Positions 62,533-64,000 of a DNA stretch of 64,000 nt are shown in pieces. The notes beneath the pieces were generated by a model. The model was not told the DNA's origin, did not search any database, and saw only the letters and a list, made by a program, of their open reading frames with translations. Origin of the DNA: Tetrahymena elliotti 4EA (Eukaryota; Ciliophora; Oligohymenophorea; Hymenostomatida; Tetrahymenidae); assembly GCA_000231825.2 (NCBI GenBank), contig JH720367.1, positions 321,037 to 385,036 of the forward strand. The letters run 5' to 3'. Position 1 is the first letter of the stretch, and each line of letters begins with the position of its first letter. The translations under genes and the position numbers were made by a program.

Positions 62533-62604
62533 GGTTGTATGGTGTAGCGGTTAGCACCGAGGACTTTGAATCCTCTGACCTGGGTTCGAATCCCAGTACG
62601 ACCT
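62533..62604 (+). tRNA. tRNA-Gln (anticodon TTG), copy 2
   Basis: Same 72-nt sequence as copy 1, anticodon TTG at the centre of a seven-base loop. Preceded by ccacgac, nearly the same as the flank before copy 4 (tcacgac). Followed by a T-run terminator. Confidence 0.97.
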
Positions 62605-62802
62605 TTTTTACTATTATTACTTATTGTATCTAAAATAATATGAATGAAATGTACTGTACTATACTAATTCATTTTAATGTATCTTGATATTAGTATAATT
62701 TATTTTTCAAAACAACATAACACATCTTTAAATATTTTTCAGAATTTTATCAAATAGAAAGAATTTCAAAAAAATAAAATTTTAAATCTTAAATACTACA
62801 AA

Positions 62803-62874
62803 GGTTGTATGGTGTAGCGGTTAGCACCGAGGACTTTGAATCCTCTGACCTGGGTTCGAATCCCAGTACGACCT
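62803..62874 (+). tRNA. tRNA-Gln (anticodon TTG), copy 3
   Basis: Same 72-nt sequence as copies 1, 2 and 4. Followed by T5. The spacer before it (about 200 nt) is unrelated in sequence to the other spacers apart from AT content. Confidence 0.97.
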
Positions 62875-63043
62875 TTTTGATACTTTTTTCTAGCTCATAG
62901 TTTTATTTTAAAAAATTCTAAAATATTAAAAAGATTTTTCTAGTTTCATTTTCTCTTTTTTTATCAAGCCTGCTTGTAAAATTTTGAATTCAAAATTAAG
63001 AGCCTTTTAAAAATTAAATCATTTCAAAGTAAAATATCACGAC

Positions 63044-63115
63044 GGTTGTATGGTGTAGCGGTTAGCACCGAGGACTTTGAATCCTCTGACCTGGGTTCGA
63101 ATCCCAGTACGACCT
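63044..63115 (+). tRNA. tRNA-Gln (anticodon TTG), copy 4
   Basis: Same 72-nt sequence as copies 1-3, with the cacgac flank shared with copy 2. Followed by a T-run. Confidence 0.97.
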
Positions 63116-63383
63116 TTTTATTTTTAATTTAGTTTATTTTTGATTGGTAATATTTAGGATTCTATGATACTAAGTGGTTAACTTTAAATATTTTTAAATT
63201 ATTCTCTAAAAAGTTTAAAGAGTCTTTAAGTTAAAGACATTTTTTAGTTTTTATCCTTTCCTTTATTTCCAAATATCAAAGATTCATAATTATTATAGAT
63301 CTTATTAAAAAAGCAAGACATATCTTACTTTGAAAATTAACCAATTTAAGAAAGAATATAATTTTTTCAAATATATCAGCAGC

Positions 63384-63455
63384 GGTTGTATAGTGTAGTG
63401 GTTATCACAGAGGATTCTGATTCCTTTGACCTGGGTTCGAGTCCCAGTACGACCT
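63384..63455 (+). tRNA. tRNA-Gln (anticodon CTG), copy 1
   Basis: 72-nt cloverleaf with the same acceptor and T stems as the TTG genes. The anticodon loop is ttCTGat, anticodon CTG reading CAG. The D arm (tagtgtagtggttatca) and anticodon stem differ from the TTG set, so the two types are old paralogs. T loop ttcgagt. No long T-run right after the gene; the first T-run is gattttt, 4 nt downstream. Confidence 0.95.
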
Positions 63456-63672
63456 AGATTTTTATATCAAAAAATGATAAATAAATTAATTTTATTTTAT
63501 AAACAACAATAAAAAGATATTTGAAACATATTCATGCTAATTCCTGCAAAAAATTTTGAAAGCTAAATGATTTTAAGTAAATTAATATCACATAAACGAA
63601 TATAAAAATAGAATAAGGATCAAAACTATTCGATTTAATTAATAAAAATTGAAACTTAATTATTTCAATAGC

Positions 63673-63744
63673 GGTTGTATAGTGTAGTGGTTATCACAGA
63701 GGATTCTGATTCCTTTGACCTGGGTTCGAATCCCAGTACGACCT
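63673..63744 (+). tRNA. tRNA-Gln (anticodon CTG), copy 2
   Basis: Differs from CTG copy 1 by a single base in the T loop (ttcgaat instead of ttcgagt). Same anticodon CTG. The downstream aattttt acts as terminator. Both CTG genes are preceded by gcGG. Confidence 0.95.
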
Positions 63745-64000
63745 AATTTTTTAATTTAAAAATGTAAAACATATTTCAAAAAAGCCTTCTAAATTTATTT
63801 TTATTTCAAAATAGATAATAATTTTTTTATTTTTTTAGTATTATATAATTGAAGGAATAAAATTAAAAAAACATAAAAATGAAGTTGTTTTTCATTAATT
63901 CAAACAATCTAAAAAATATTTATTTTTGTTTATCTTTTTTTTTTTGCATACAAATTTTTTTAAAGGCTTTTTATCTTTAGGCATAATAAATAATTGTTAT
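63745..64000. other. Right-end spacer
   Basis: AT-rich DNA up to the window edge. No feature seen. Confidence 0.6.

Noticed and set aside
62268..63744. Suppressor tRNAs for TAA/TAG
   Set aside because: The seven-base anticodon loops read TTG and CTG, which are ordinary Gln anticodons.
1..64000. Reading the window with the standard genetic code, which gives only short ORFs
   Set aside because: Long frames with clear domains (kinases, MBOAT, UBR, TTLL) are continuous only if TAA and TAG are Gln; intact genes end at TGA.
1..64000. Telomeric repeats, CRISPR arrays, transposases or phage genes
   Set aside because: No C4A2 tract, no regularly spaced repeats and no transposase or integrase motif were found.

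Overview
The window is nuclear DNA of a ciliate, most likely macronuclear DNA of a Tetrahymena-like oligohymenophorean. The evidence is internal. The sequence is very AT-rich. Long proteins with recognisable domains read through only if TAA and TAG are glutamine, and TGA is the stop that ends each intact gene. Introns are GT..AG, AT-rich and mostly 50-160 nt, many of them 50-66 nt. That is far longer than Paramecium introns, and the reassigned stops exclude Euplotes-type codes. I see no telomeric C4A2 repeat, CRISPR, transposase or bacterial operon. In every intact multi-exon gene that lies wholly inside the window, total exon length minus introns is a whole number of codons, which supports the models; the gene cut by the left edge was checked exon by exon.

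Layout, left to right. A secreted lectin-like protein runs off the left edge (1-1527, -). Next come an ankyrin/EF-hand/C2-like scaffold protein (2369-6682, +), a Gln/Asn/Ser/Lys-rich protein (7134-9140, +) and a small basic protein with a 51-bp tandem duplication across its stop (10148-10887, +). A damaged cysteine-rich membrane-protein gene follows (11435-14470, -). Then there is a RING plus B-box protein (15042-19258, -), a 1,732-residue membrane protein with a glycine-rich solenoid-like ectodomain (20286-25853, +), and a divergent kinase-like protein (26382-28235, +). After these lie an RIIa plus double-C2 protein (29080-31411, -), two ULK-like protein kinases in tandem (31742-33731 and 34810-36669, both -), and a CSC1/OSCA/TMEM63-like channel (37581-40682, +).

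The right third holds a UBR-family E3 ubiquitin ligase (41731-47544, -), a tandem pair of prominin-like pentaspan proteins (48932-51970 and 52985-55946, +) with a doubtful small gene between them, an MBOAT acyltransferase (56579-58239, -) and a membrane-anchored tubulin tyrosine ligase-like enzyme (58915-61651, +). It ends in an array of six tRNA-Gln genes (62268-63744), four with anticodon TTG and two with CTG.

Genes are single transcription units on both strands, separated by 0.3-1.4 kb of AT-rich spacer. I see no operon logic. Several products point to the cell surface, cilia and signalling (prominin-like pair, TTLL, RIIa/C2 protein, kinases, mechanosensitive-type channel). This is a loose theme from gene families, not evidence for one pathway.
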